Source: an uncultured Selenomonadales bacterium (GTDB lineage: Bacteria > Bacillota > Negativicutes > Selenomonadales > Selenomonadaceae). From it: a stretch of DNA of 64,000 bases. Below the pieces are notes generated by a model. That model saw only the letters and a program-made list of their open reading frames with translations. It searched no databases and was not told the DNA's origin. The translations under genes were made by a program, and so were the position numbers. Where the stretch lies: NCBI GenBank assembly GCA_900315155.1, contig OMYB01000002.1:124001-188000 (forward strand), written 5' to 3'. This document shows, one piece after another, positions 24,331 to 34,991 of the stretch (position 1 is the first letter of the stretch; every line of letters begins with the position of its first letter).

Positions 24331-24792
24331 ATGAGTATCTTCTCCCGCTTCCTCCCGAAACGGAAACCGGTGGAAATCAAGAATAATATCCCGAAGGAAA
24401 AAGCCAATATCCGCAAGACTTTCGGGATCTACTGCCACGCCCATCACGGCACGGACGGAGACAAGCTCTGCCCGAAATGCACGGCACTCCTCGCCACGGT
24501 CATGACCAAGATGAACCGCTGCCGCTATGGCATCACGAAGCCGATCTGCGACCGCTGCGATTTCGCAGACCAGTGCTTCGGGCCGCGCCAGGCGAAGGAC
24601 TTCATGGAAATCATGCATTCTTCGCAGAAGCGCATGTTCCTCCATCATCCCATGATGACCTTCAAGCACAAGCTCGCGAGCATGGGTGTCGACTACGCCA
24701 AGATGCAGCAGCAGAAAAAAATCGAGGATAAGGTCAAAGCCAAAGAGGCTGCTTCCAAGGAGCGCGCGAAAGAGCGCAAATCCAAGAAATAA
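24331..24792 (+). CDS. YgbA-like protein (nitrous oxide-stimulated promoter family)
   Basis: A 153-residue protein matching the pattern of E. coli YgbA: an N-terminal IYCHAHHGTDGDKLCPKC, then RCRYGITKPICDRCDFADQCF, then the conserved PMMTFKHKLASMG-type end near residue 118. The eight or so Cys and His residues in pairs suggest a metal or Fe-S site. In enterobacteria the gene responds to nitric oxide through NsrR; a similar response here is only a guess. Compared with YgbA it carries about 30 extra C-terminal residues rich in Lys, Glu and Ala, likely a basic helix. It stands alone with its own promoter and terminator. Confidence 0.8.
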   Translation: MSIFSRFLPKRKPVEIKNNIPKEKANIRKTFGIYCHAHHGTDGDKLCPKCTALLATVMTKMNRCRYGITKPICDRCDFADQCFGPRQAKDFMEIMHSSQKRMFLHHPMMTFKHKLASMGVDYAKMQQQKKIEDKVKAKEAASKERAKERKSKK

Positions 24793-24812
24793 GCCTGTTT
24801 CCCCGACGCCAA

Positions 24813-24843
24813 TAAAAAATCCCGCTCCGGCGGGATTTTTTTG
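24813..24843. terminator. Bidirectional terminator
   Basis: AAAAATCCCGC-TCC-GGCGGGATTTTTTT lies between the YgbA-like gene and the convergent SEDS polymerase gene. Confidence 0.9.
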
Positions 24844-26046
24844 TTATTCTGTTTGATGTTCCTTGCGGACCAGATGCAGATACGGTTCTTTTTTTCGTTC
24901 CGCTTTCTCCTCCGCTGCCTGCTCCTCCCTGTGCCGCTCACGGGGAGAGTGCACGGCACCGTCAGCGATATTCGCGAGCATGCCCATGGCCGCCATCGTG
25001 ACGATGAGCGAGGAGCCTCCATAGCTGATGAAGGGCAGCGGCACACCGATAACCGGTGCGAGGCCGCAGACCATCGCCATGTTGATGAACGCCTGCCCGG
25101 AGATGAGCAGCATGATGCCGAGCGCGAGAATCTGCCCGAAGGCATCGCGTGCAAGGTTGGCAATGCGCACGCAGTAAAGCGTCAGTGCCAGGAAGAGGCC
25201 GAAAACCAGCAGCGCGCCGATAAACCCATGCTCCTGGCTGAAGATAGCAAAGGCGAAGTCCGTATGCGCTTCCGGCAGGTAGGCGTATTTGCTGACGCCT
25301 TCGCCGAGGCCCATGCCCCAGAATCCGCCCGACCCGATGGTCGAAAGAGACTGTACCGTCTGATAGCCGATGCCCTGCGCATCCGCCCAGGGATCCCAAA
25401 GCACAGACATACGCCTCATGCGGTAGGGCTGCAGGAAGATGAGCGCCGTGAGTGCTGCCACAGCCAGGCCGACGACGGTCTTCAGCTGTCCCTTCTTCAC
25501 GCCCGCGATACAGGACATGAAGAACGGCACACCCACGATGATCATAGCGGTACCCATATCCGGCTCCAGCTCGACGAGGAACGCCATGCCCAGGATCACG
25601 AGGAACTGCCGGTTGAACAGCGTCACCGCTCCCTTGCGCATGAGCTGGTGCGAAATGCTCGCCGAAGCGATCAGGATAGACAGCAGCTTCGCGAACTCCG
25701 CCGGCTGAAACGCCGTGATGCCAAGGTTCAGCCAGCGTTTGGCCCCGTTGATCGGCGTCGCAAAAATCAGCACGGCAACGAGGCATGCGCCGATAAAGAC
25801 CAGGAATGGCAGGATAATCGCACGCCACTTCTTATAATCCAGCCGTCGGCACAGAAGGAATGCGATAATGCCAAAGACAAGCATACCGCAATGCCGGATG
25901 AGAAAATAATACGGTACATGGTCCTGCATCGATGCCAGCACATAGCTCGAACTGAAAACATTGATCGTGCCTAAGACGATGAGGATAGCCATGATGACAA
26001 TGATCGGCTCCGCATCACTCGTCCATATGATTTTCCTGACGCGCAC
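24844..26046 (-). CDS. FtsW/RodA/SpoVE (SEDS) peptidoglycan polymerase
   Basis: A 400-residue inner-membrane glycosyltransferase that polymerises lipid II together with a class B penicillin-binding protein. About ten membrane segments are visible. The family signature NMAMVCGLAPVIGVPLPFIS followed by YGGSS is complete, and the extracellular loops carry NGAKRWLNLG and LEPDMGTAMI. The pattern and the charged C-terminal tail resemble FtsW (division) slightly more than RodA (elongation), but there is no division gene beside it. The start is a GTG with AGGGGG seven bases before. It follows trmB by 12 bases. Confidence 0.85.
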   Translation of the reverse strand: MRVRKIIWTSDAEPIIVIMAILIVLGTINVFSSSYVLASMQDHVPYYFLIRHCGMLVFGIIAFLLCRRLDYKKWRAIILPFLVFIGACLVAVLIFATPINGAKRWLNLGITAFQPAEFAKLLSILIASASISHQLMRKGAVTLFNRQFLVILGMAFLVELEPDMGTAMIIVGVPFFMSCIAGVKKGQLKTVVGLAVAALTALIFLQPYRMRRMSVLWDPWADAQGIGYQTVQSLSTIGSGGFWGMGLGEGVSKYAYLPEAHTDFAFAIFSQEHGFIGALLVFGLFLALTLYCVRIANLARDAFGQILALGIMLLISGQAFINMAMVCGLAPVIGVPLPFISYGGSSLIVTMAAMGMLANIADGAVHSPRERHREEQAAEEKAERKKEPYLHLVRKEHQTE

Positions 26047-26058
26047 CTTCAGTCCCCC

Positions 26059-26709
26059 TTAGCGGAACAGCACCTCACAGCGGTTGATCTTCTCACCGAA
26101 GCCACTGAATTTCCGTTCATACTCCGTCTCGATATTGTCCGGACGGTTCTCCGCATGCAGATCATAGGAAACGTCGCGCACGTCCAGTCCTGCCTCCTCG
26201 AACTGCTCCAGAGAGAAGTCGAAAAGCGGACGGTTATCCGTCTTGAAATGCAGCTCGCCCGGCTTCTTCAGCAGACGGCGGTACTTCCCGAGGAAATTCA
26301 CATGGGTAAGGCGGCGCTTCGCGTGGCGCTTTTTGGGCCACGGATCGCAAAAGTTGATGTAGAAACGGTCGACCTCACCCGGGGCAAAGATCGTCTCGAT
26401 GTTGTTGATATCAAAGACGAGCAGCTTCACGTTTTTGAGTTCCATCTCCGCCACTTTCCTGGCAGCCATATAGAGCACATCCTGCTGCATCTCTATGCCG
26501 ATGAAGTTGATTTCCGGATGGCGCGCCGCCATCTGCGTGATGAAATCGCCCTTGCCCGTTCCGAGCTCGACGTGAAGCGGTGCCGTACGGCCGAACCAGT
26601 CGGCCCAGTGCCCCTGGCGCTCCTCTCCGATCGTCATATCGCGGCTGACGACGAAATCGTCAAAGTCATGGATGGCCTGATCTACCCAGGGTTTTCTCCT
26701 TAAACGCAA
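26059..26709 (-). CDS. trmB: tRNA (guanine46-N7)-methyltransferase
   Basis: Methylates N7 of G46 in the variable loop of tRNA. The 216-residue protein shows VELGTGKGDFITQMA (SAM site), FIGIEMQQDVLYMA, and the signature FCDPWPKKRHAKRRLTH followed by FLGKYRRLLKKPGEL, all typical. The start is TTG at 26709, giving the family N-terminus MRLRRKPW, with GAGG eight bases upstream. It lies ten bases downstream of the AcoR-like regulator gene, so all three genes here (regulator, trmB, SEDS polymerase) may share a transcript. Confidence 0.95.
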   Translation of the reverse strand: MRLRRKPWVDQAIHDFDDFVVSRDMTIGEERQGHWADWFGRTAPLHVELGTGKGDFITQMAARHPEINFIGIEMQQDVLYMAARKVAEMELKNVKLLVFDINNIETIFAPGEVDRFYINFCDPWPKKRHAKRRLTHVNFLGKYRRLLKKPGELHFKTDNRPLFDFSLEQFEEAGLDVRDVSYDLHAENRPDNIETEYERKFSGFGEKINRCEVLFR

Positions 26710-26719
26710 TCGATTTTCC

Positions 26720-28633
26720 TCATTTCTTTTCCAGATCGTATTTCTTCAGGTAACGGTAGAGCGTCACACGGCTTACGTTCAGCAGGTTCGCAAGGCGGCT
26801 GACATTGCCTCCTGCAGCCTGCCATGCGCGGACAAAGACTCCCTTATCCTCTTTCCAGCGGTTATCCGGCTTGATATCGCCCATGAGGTTGATATCGTCC
26901 GGACGGATCACGTCCATGGGCGTGTTGAAGAACGCATACTCCAGCACGCTCTGCAGCTGCTTGATGTTGCCCGGCCAGTCATACGCCGTCAGCGCATCGA
27001 CCGTTTCCGGCAGGATGTCCTTCGGCTGCATCTGATGCTGTACCGCCAGCTCGTTCAGGATATGCTTCGTGAGCACCGGGATATCCTCACGGCGCGAGCG
27101 CAGGGCCGGCAGGCGGATAACGCACTTCGACACGATATCATAGAGATCGCGCGCAAAGAGGCCGCGCTCCGTCAGGCGCTTGAGGTCGCTGTCGCAGGCT
27201 GCAACGATGCGTACATCAATCGGGCGGTCCACGTTTTCCCCGATGCGGCACGCCGTACCGCGATTCAACGCATCGGCGAGTTCCTGCGCTACCTTCTTCG
27301 GCATGCGCTCGATCTCATCCAGGAAAAGCGTGCCCCCCGAAGCGAGCTCGAGCCGTCCCTGATGGCTGACCTCCCCCTGCACGATGCCGAACAGTTCATG
27401 CTCCAGGACCTCTGGCGTCGCATCGCCGCAGCGCAGCGTGATGAGCGGGCCTGCCGCACGCGAACTGGCCTGATGGATGCCATGCGCCATACGCTGCTTG
27501 CCGGTTCCGGCCTCGCCCTGGATCAGGATATGGTGCTTATTCTTCGCGATGCGCGCCGCCTTGTTCTTCACCGCCTTGAACGTATCGCCCTCGCCGACCA
27601 TCGAGTTCAGGCTGTACTTTGCCGTATAGCCTGCCGCGTGTGCGACGAGCGTGCGCAGATCCTCGATGGGCATCGAAACGACAGCAACGGATTTCACGGC
27701 ATGATTCCGATCGCGCTCGAGCGGCACGACGGTCGTGATATCCTCATAGGTTTTATTCGGTGTAATCCAAGTGACTTCTTTATTGTAGCTGGGGATGCCG
27801 CGGAAGCCATTGTAGATTGGCGTATGCTGGTAATTCAGGATGACATCGTTGAGGTTTTCCCGCTTTCTCATCCTCTGCTGATGCCTCAGGCCGATGCCGG
27901 CGAGCCGCTTGTGCCCCAGCGTATTCGCATACGCCACTTCACCGCCCGGCAGCACATGGTAAACAGCAAACGGCGTGGCATCGAGGATAGCCTCCTCCGC
28001 ACGCTGCCGCATATATTCCTCCATATGGAGTTCCAGCGAGTTCTTCATCGTGAACAGCAGCGAGATAACCGCATCCTGCGGCATGACGACCTGCTCCATC
28101 GATACGAGCGTGATGATATAGCGGAACTCTCCGCCGACGAATACTGGTGCCGAGCAGGCATCACCGAGCTGGCATTCCTCAACCCACATTTCCGGGCCGA
28201 ACATCCAGAACGGCGTCTGCTGCTCATGTACGACGCAGATGCTCGAAGTGCCGACTTCCTCCTCCCCGACGCGCACGCCCTCGATCTCGCCCGGCGTCAT
28301 CTGATAGAATGGCAGCGAGTAACTCTTGAGCACGACGCAGTCCGAAGTGACCAAGAGCAGCGACAGATTATACTCCTGAAAGAACTCTTTGATGGTATCG
28401 GCCAGATGACCGAGGTACGCGATCGCTTCATGGTTCTGGCGCTGGAGCTTATGGAATTCCTCTGCGGGCAGACGGTTGGAGATATTCATCTTGTCCCTTG
28501 CGATATTCATTTGCTGGCACCGTCTCCACGAAGAAGCCACCCACGGATGGACATTCGCGTCCATGACGCCCTTCTCAATAAACTGCCGGTAATAATTATC
28601 CAGCTTTTCCCGGCTTCTGTGCTCTCTGATCAT
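26720..28633 (-). CDS. AcoR/DhaR-type AAA+ transcriptional regulator without GAFTGA
   Basis: A 637-residue activator-like protein. Residues 1-60 include HPWVASSWRRC, the hallmark opening of AcoR/DhaR proteins; a GAF domain (about 75-205), a PAS domain (about 212-330), an AAA+ domain (about 340-570) and a Fis-type helix-turn-helix at the C-terminus (GGNVSRLANLLNVSRVTLYR) follow. Walker A (GEAGTGKQ, 373-380) and Walker B (GTLFLDE, 434-440) are present. The sigma-54 contact loop GAFTGA is missing: after ELFG (413-416) comes IVQGEVSHQG, about five residues shorter than canonical. This suggests a regulator acting without sigma-54, as described for DhaR and TyrR. Its target is not known. Confidence 0.88.
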   Translation of the reverse strand: MIREHRSREKLDNYYRQFIEKGVMDANVHPWVASSWRRCQQMNIARDKMNISNRLPAEEFHKLQRQNHEAIAYLGHLADTIKEFFQEYNLSLLLVTSDCVVLKSYSLPFYQMTPGEIEGVRVGEEEVGTSSICVVHEQQTPFWMFGPEMWVEECQLGDACSAPVFVGGEFRYIITLVSMEQVVMPQDAVISLLFTMKNSLELHMEEYMRQRAEEAILDATPFAVYHVLPGGEVAYANTLGHKRLAGIGLRHQQRMRKRENLNDVILNYQHTPIYNGFRGIPSYNKEVTWITPNKTYEDITTVVPLERDRNHAVKSVAVVSMPIEDLRTLVAHAAGYTAKYSLNSMVGEGDTFKAVKNKAARIAKNKHHILIQGEAGTGKQRMAHGIHQASSRAAGPLITLRCGDATPEVLEHELFGIVQGEVSHQGRLELASGGTLFLDEIERMPKKVAQELADALNRGTACRIGENVDRPIDVRIVAACDSDLKRLTERGLFARDLYDIVSKCVIRLPALRSRREDIPVLTKHILNELAVQHQMQPKDILPETVDALTAYDWPGNIKQLQSVLEYAFFNTPMDVIRPDDINLMGDIKPDNRWKEDKGVFVRAWQAAGGNVSRLANLLNVSRVTLYRYLKKYDLEKK

Positions 28634-28767
28634 GTGGCTGATTCCTCCTGTTCTGTTCCAATTTTTCCTGCTTCCTGATTCTTAGCTTTCTATTTCTCTA
28701 TTCCCTTCCATGATTCCTGCTTTTACCCCTGGCAGAACACATGGATACTTTACATTCATAGCATTTC

Positions 28768-28796
28768 ATTCTACCGCATATTCCACTTTCTGTAAA
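28768..28796 (-). promoter_or_regulatory. Promoter of the AcoR/DhaR-type regulator gene
   Basis: Minus strand: TTTACA, 17 bases, TAGAAT, with a leader of about 130 bases. Just upstream is the palindrome GGAAA-GA-TTTCC and a repeated CTGTAAA, which could be a regulator site. Confidence 0.5.
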
Positions 28797-28824
28797 GGAA
28801 AGATTTCCTCTTCCTGTAAATCTT

Positions 28825-28854
28825 TTGCCAAAGAACATACAGGAATGCTATAAT
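28825..28854 (+). promoter_or_regulatory. Promoter of the small membrane protein gene
   Basis: Plus strand: TTGCCA, 18 bases, TATAAT with an upstream TG (TGCTATAAT, extended -10), 47 bases before the start codon. Confidence 0.6.
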
Positions 28855-28900
28855 AAGAAAGATATCTGAAAATCAGGCAAAAGTAAAGGGGTTTGATCCT

Positions 28901-29233
28901 ATGGCAAAACAGTACAAGAAACTACAGCACAAGCTGTATCCGAAAAAGCAGGATGACAAGAAAAAGGAGAAAGAGAAGATCGGCAAGGATTACCTGCTCC
29001 TCGGCGTCATGATCTTCACGATCGTCGTAACCGTCCTCGGCTGGGGCAGCCTGACATTGTGGAACAGAGCGATGTATGTGCTTCTCGACATCTCGCTGGT
29101 CCTCACGTATGCGCGCCGCCATGCCAAGCTTTCCGAGGCCCAGCAGCGGATCTGCGACCGCGCGAGCCTCATCGGTATCGGCCTTGCCGTCGCGATGTTC
29201 GTCGTCATGCTCATTGAAGACTTCATGAAGTAA
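28901..29233 (+). CDS. Small membrane protein of unknown function
   Basis: A 110-residue protein that I do not recognise. The first 28 residues are very rich in Lys and Asp/Glu (KKQDDKKKEKEKIGKD), followed by a membrane segment (about 31-50), a second hydrophobic stretch (57-67), a basic loop YARRHAKLSEAQQR and a last membrane segment (about 88-105). The basic N-terminus should face the cytosol. It has AAAGGGG upstream and a recognisable promoter, and is followed by its own terminator, so it is a real single-gene unit. Nothing in the context says what it does. Confidence 0.65.
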   Translation: MAKQYKKLQHKLYPKKQDDKKKEKEKIGKDYLLLGVMIFTIVVTVLGWGSLTLWNRAMYVLLDISLVLTYARRHAKLSEAQQRICDRASLIGIGLAVAMFVVMLIEDFMK

Positions 29234-29258
29234 GTTCTTCCCTTTCGATACTGGATAG

Positions 29259-29294
29259 CAAAAAACTGCCACACTTTCGTGTGGCAGTTTTCTT
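29259..29294. terminator. Bidirectional terminator, end of the atp operon
   Basis: AAAAAACTGCCACAC-TTTC-GTGTGGCAGTTTTC lies between the small membrane protein gene and atpC. It closes the whole minus-strand block. Confidence 0.9.
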
Positions 29295-29304
29295 ATCCGA
29301 AAAA

Positions 29305-29739
29305 TCAGGCCTCCAACTCCGTACCCACGGCACGCAGACGCGCAATCGCGCGGCGCAGAGCCAGCTGAGCACGCTCGATGTCGATGCCATCGGATTCCGG
29401 CTGGCCCTGGTGGAACCTCGCGATGCGTTCCTTGGCACGAGCCATGGCCTCTTTCGCGCGGTTGATGTCGATGTCGATCGGCATCTCCGACGCCGTCGCG
29501 AGAACCGTGATCTTTTCTGGCGTGACCTCCATGAAGCCGCCGGCAACAGCGATGAGCTGTTCATCGCGGTCCTGGCTCACGCGCACGCGCATGGCGTGCG
29601 GCACGAGGCCGGTGACGAGAGGGGCATGATGTGGCAGGATGCCGAGCTCGCCGCCCGTAGAGCGAACGATGAGCATGCCGATATCCTCCGTGTACACGAC
29701 CTTGTCCGGAGAAACAACCTCAAGCTTAATCGTAGACAT
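29305..29739 (-). CDS. atpC: F-type ATP synthase epsilon subunit
   Basis: Epsilon subunit of the central stalk, which couples rotation and can inhibit ATP hydrolysis. The 144-residue protein has the N-terminal beta sandwich (IKLEVVSPDKVVY, GELGILPHHAPLVTGL) and the C-terminal helical hairpin starting INRAKEAMARAKERI. The inhibitory C-terminal hairpin is full length. The gene is last in the operon, three bases after atpD. Confidence 0.96.
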   Translation of the reverse strand: MSTIKLEVVSPDKVVYTEDIGMLIVRSTGGELGILPHHAPLVTGLVPHAMRVRVSQDRDEQLIAVAGGFMEVTPEKITVLATASEMPIDIDINRAKEAMARAKERIARFHQGQPESDGIDIERAQLALRRAIARLRAVGTELEA

Positions 29740-29742
29740 AGA

Positions 29743-31179
<1,437 letters not shown>

Positions 31180-32034
31180 CTATTCAAGAGCAGCCGCGCC
31201 GCCCACGATCTCCGTGAGCTCCGTGGTGATGCCGGCCTGACGGACCTTGTTGTAGTAGAGATCCAGCTTATGCATGAGATCGTCGGCGTTATCCGTCGCG
31301 TTGCTCATCGCATTCATGCGGGAGCTCACCTCGCTCGCTGCGGACTGCAGGAACGAGGCATAGACCGTCGTGTAAAGGTACTGCGGGAGCAGGAAGCCGA
31401 GCACCGTGGCCGCATCCGGCTCGTAGATGTACTCGGTATGGATCCCCGCATCCTCCGTCTTCACATTCTGGAACGGCAGAAGCTGCGTAGCCTGAGCCTC
31501 GCAGCTGATGGCCGAGATAAATTTCGTCCAGACCATGAAAACATCCTTGACGTCCCCGGACTGGAAGCGCTCGATCACGTTGATCGCAATCCGGCGCGCG
31601 CTCTCGAAATCCGGATGGTCGCTGAAGCCCGTGTACTCGCCGACGACATCGTAGCCGCGGCTGACGAAATGGCTCACGCCGCGGCGGCCGCATACGATGA
31701 GCTGCGTATTGGCTTTATCCTCTATGAGGGACTCCGCCATCTTACAGGCATTGCTCGTATAGGCACCGGCGAGGCCCTTATCGGCCGTAACGACGAGAAT
31801 CAGGCGTTTGCCCGTCTCGTGCTTCTTCAGCAGCGGATGCGAGAAATCGGCACCCGCATTGGAGGCGATCTCGTTCACGACCTCCATGACCTTCTCGGCG
31901 TATGGACGATTGGCATTGGCTGCCTCTTTGGCACGGCGCAGGCGCGAGGTCGCGACCATGTTCATGGCACTGGTGATCTGGCGCGTGCTCTTGACGCTCT
32001 TGATGCGATGGCGAATATCTTGTAAACTAGCCAA
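31180..32034 (-). CDS. atpG: F-type ATP synthase gamma subunit
   Basis: Rotating central shaft of F1. The 284-residue protein has the conserved N-terminal helix MASLQDIRHRIKSVKSTRQI and TSAMNMVATSRLRRA, the central Rossmann-like region with LVVTADKGLAGAY, and the C-terminal helix ASEVSSRMNAMSNATDNADD with NKVRQAGITTELTEIVGGA. All are typical. The gene lies between atpA and atpD in the usual order. Confidence 0.97.
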   Translation of the reverse strand: MASLQDIRHRIKSVKSTRQITSAMNMVATSRLRRAKEAANANRPYAEKVMEVVNEIASNAGADFSHPLLKKHETGKRLILVVTADKGLAGAYTSNACKMAESLIEDKANTQLIVCGRRGVSHFVSRGYDVVGEYTGFSDHPDFESARRIAINVIERFQSGDVKDVFMVWTKFISAISCEAQATQLLPFQNVKTEDAGIHTEYIYEPDAATVLGFLLPQYLYTTVYASFLQSAASEVSSRMNAMSNATDNADDLMHKLDLYYNKVRQAGITTELTEIVGGAAALE

Positions 32035-32053
32035 AAAGAATCACCTCGCTGCC

Positions 32054-33589
<1,536 letters not shown>

Positions 33590-33613
33590 AACTTCGCTGT
33601 CACCCCAGTTTCA

Positions 33614-34156
33614 TCACTTGTTCGCCAGTAATTCCTTACGGAGTTTCATCAGGCGTCCGGTCACGCTGCCATCGATGCGCTTGTCTCCGATCTGCACGAC
33701 GACGCCGCCGATGAGGCGGTCATCCACATGCAGGCGCAGCTTGATGGACTTGCCCGTAACCTGCTCCAGTTTTTCCGTAATCTTCTTCTGCTGCTTTTCC
33801 GATGCCGGCTTGGCCGTCGTGACATCGGCGATCACGATACCGCGCGCATCGTAGGAGAAACCGCGGTAAAGATCCTCGACTGCATCGATGAGACCGATGC
33901 GGCGCTTATCGACAAGCAGCAGCAGGAAATGGTAGACTTCCGTGGAGACATTCTTCTCGAATGCCTTTTTCAGAAGGTCTTTCTTGGCCTGGTTATCCAC
34001 CTGCGGATTCGACAGGAAAGCACCCGCCGCCGGAATCGAGTCAATGACCTCTCGTACTTCGGCGAGCTCTTTGCCATACTCCACAAGCTTATCTTCCTCC
34101 TGGGCGAGCTCAAACATCGCCCGGGCGTATTTGCGTGCAAGCTGTATGTTTAGCAT
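33614..34156 (-). CDS. atpH: F-type ATP synthase delta subunit
   Basis: Peripheral-stalk subunit that ties the b subunits to the top of F1. The 180-residue protein begins with the helix LNIQLARKYARAMFELAQEE and ends with the conserved IGGVVVQIGDKRIDGSVTGRL. Its ATG overlaps the end of atpF by seven bases, a common form of coupling in this operon. Confidence 0.95.
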   Translation of the reverse strand: MLNIQLARKYARAMFELAQEEDKLVEYGKELAEVREVIDSIPAAGAFLSNPQVDNQAKKDLLKKAFEKNVSTEVYHFLLLLVDKRRIGLIDAVEDLYRGFSYDARGIVIADVTTAKPASEKQQKKITEKLEQVTGKSIKLRLHVDDRLIGGVVVQIGDKRIDGSVTGRLMKLRKELLANK

Positions 34157-34653
34157 GGCAAATCACCAATCTTATCCTTGTCCAGCTTTGCGACGAACTC
34201 GTCGATGAGCTGCGCATTATCGTCCTTATCGATATTCTTGGCAAGAATCTTGCCAGCAGCAGCCAGCGACAGCGTCACGACCTCGCCCTTCAGCTGCTCA
34301 ACAGCCTTGGCACGGTCGCTTGCGATCTGAGCCTCTGCCTCTTTCAGACGTGCAGCGACTTTCGCATCGGCTTCCTGCTTCCTCTGCTCTGCGTATGCTG
34401 CGGCTTCTTTCTCCGCACGCAGGCGGATCTCCTCTGCCTTTTTGTTGGCCTCAGCCAGCTTTGCCTTGTAGTCAGCGAGCAGTTTATCCGCCTCGGCCAC
34501 ATCGGCATCCGCCTTGTTCAGGCTCTCCGCGATGCGGTCGGAACGTTTCTGGAGCATGCCTTTGACCGGCTTATAGCAGAAATACCACAGCAGCAGGACC
34601 AGGATCAGGAAGTTCAGGATCTGCGCTACGAGCGTCATATTCAGGTCTATCAA
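34150..34653 (-). CDS. atpF: F-type ATP synthase b subunit
   Basis: Peripheral-stalk subunit with one N-terminal membrane helix (about residues 8-26, LVAQILNFLILVLLLWYF) and a long charged coiled coil rich in Ala, Glu and Lys to about residue 140. 167 residues. The start is taken as TTG at 34653, which has GGGAGG eight bases upstream; the first ATG, five codons later, has no ribosome site. A single atpF gene means a b2 homodimer stalk. Confidence 0.95.
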   Translation of the reverse strand: MIDLNMTLVAQILNFLILVLLLWYFCYKPVKGMLQKRSDRIAESLNKADADVAEADKLLADYKAKLAEANKKAEEIRLRAEKEAAAYAEQRKQEADAKVAARLKEAEAQIASDRAKAVEQLKGEVVTLSLAAAGKILAKNIDKDDNAQLIDEFVAKLDKDKIGDLPC

Positions 34654-34690
34654 CTACTATGCCTCCCTTCCAATCATCAGACAAGAAAAC

Positions 34691-34942
34691 TTATTTGATG
34701 AGCGGGTTTGCATAAAGCATGATCAGCGCGATGACGGTAGCGATGATAGCCATGGACTCGATGAGGCCGACGGAGATCAGCGTGTTCGTGAAGAGCTTGC
34801 TCTGTGCTTCCGGCTGGCGCGTAATACCCTCGATGAAACGGCTCGTGACGAGACCATCACCGAGACCAGCACCGATTGCTGCGAGACCCATCGTAATACC
34901 TGCACCGATCAGGGCACCTGCGACCATAATTGCGTTTTCCAT
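34691..34942 (-). CDS. atpE: F-type ATP synthase c subunit, two-carboxylate Na+-type site
   Basis: Forms the membrane rotor ring. The 83-residue hairpin has helix 1 with the Gly-rich AAIGAGLGDGLVTS, the RQP loop (42-44) and helix 2 with LIESMAI. The ion-binding Glu62 is followed by Ser63, and Asp29 occupies the position of Gln32 of the Ilyobacter Na+ ring (spacing of 33 residues is identical). The ES pair marks Na+ coordination, and a second carboxylate in helix 1 is known from the Fusobacterium nucleatum ring. Na+ coupling is therefore inferred, not shown. AAGGAGG lies upstream of the ATG. Confidence 0.97.
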   Translation of the reverse strand: MENAIMVAGALIGAGITMGLAAIGAGLGDGLVTSRFIEGITRQPEAQSKLFTNTLISVGLIESMAIIATVIALIMLYANPLIK

Positions 34943-34991
34943 GAATAGAATCCTCCTTAAAAATCAGAATGATACGGATACTGAAAAGACC

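Noticed and set aside
28634-28767. An extra small gene in the leader of the AcoR-like regulator
   Set aside because: No open frame with a ribosome site and plausible composition could be found.
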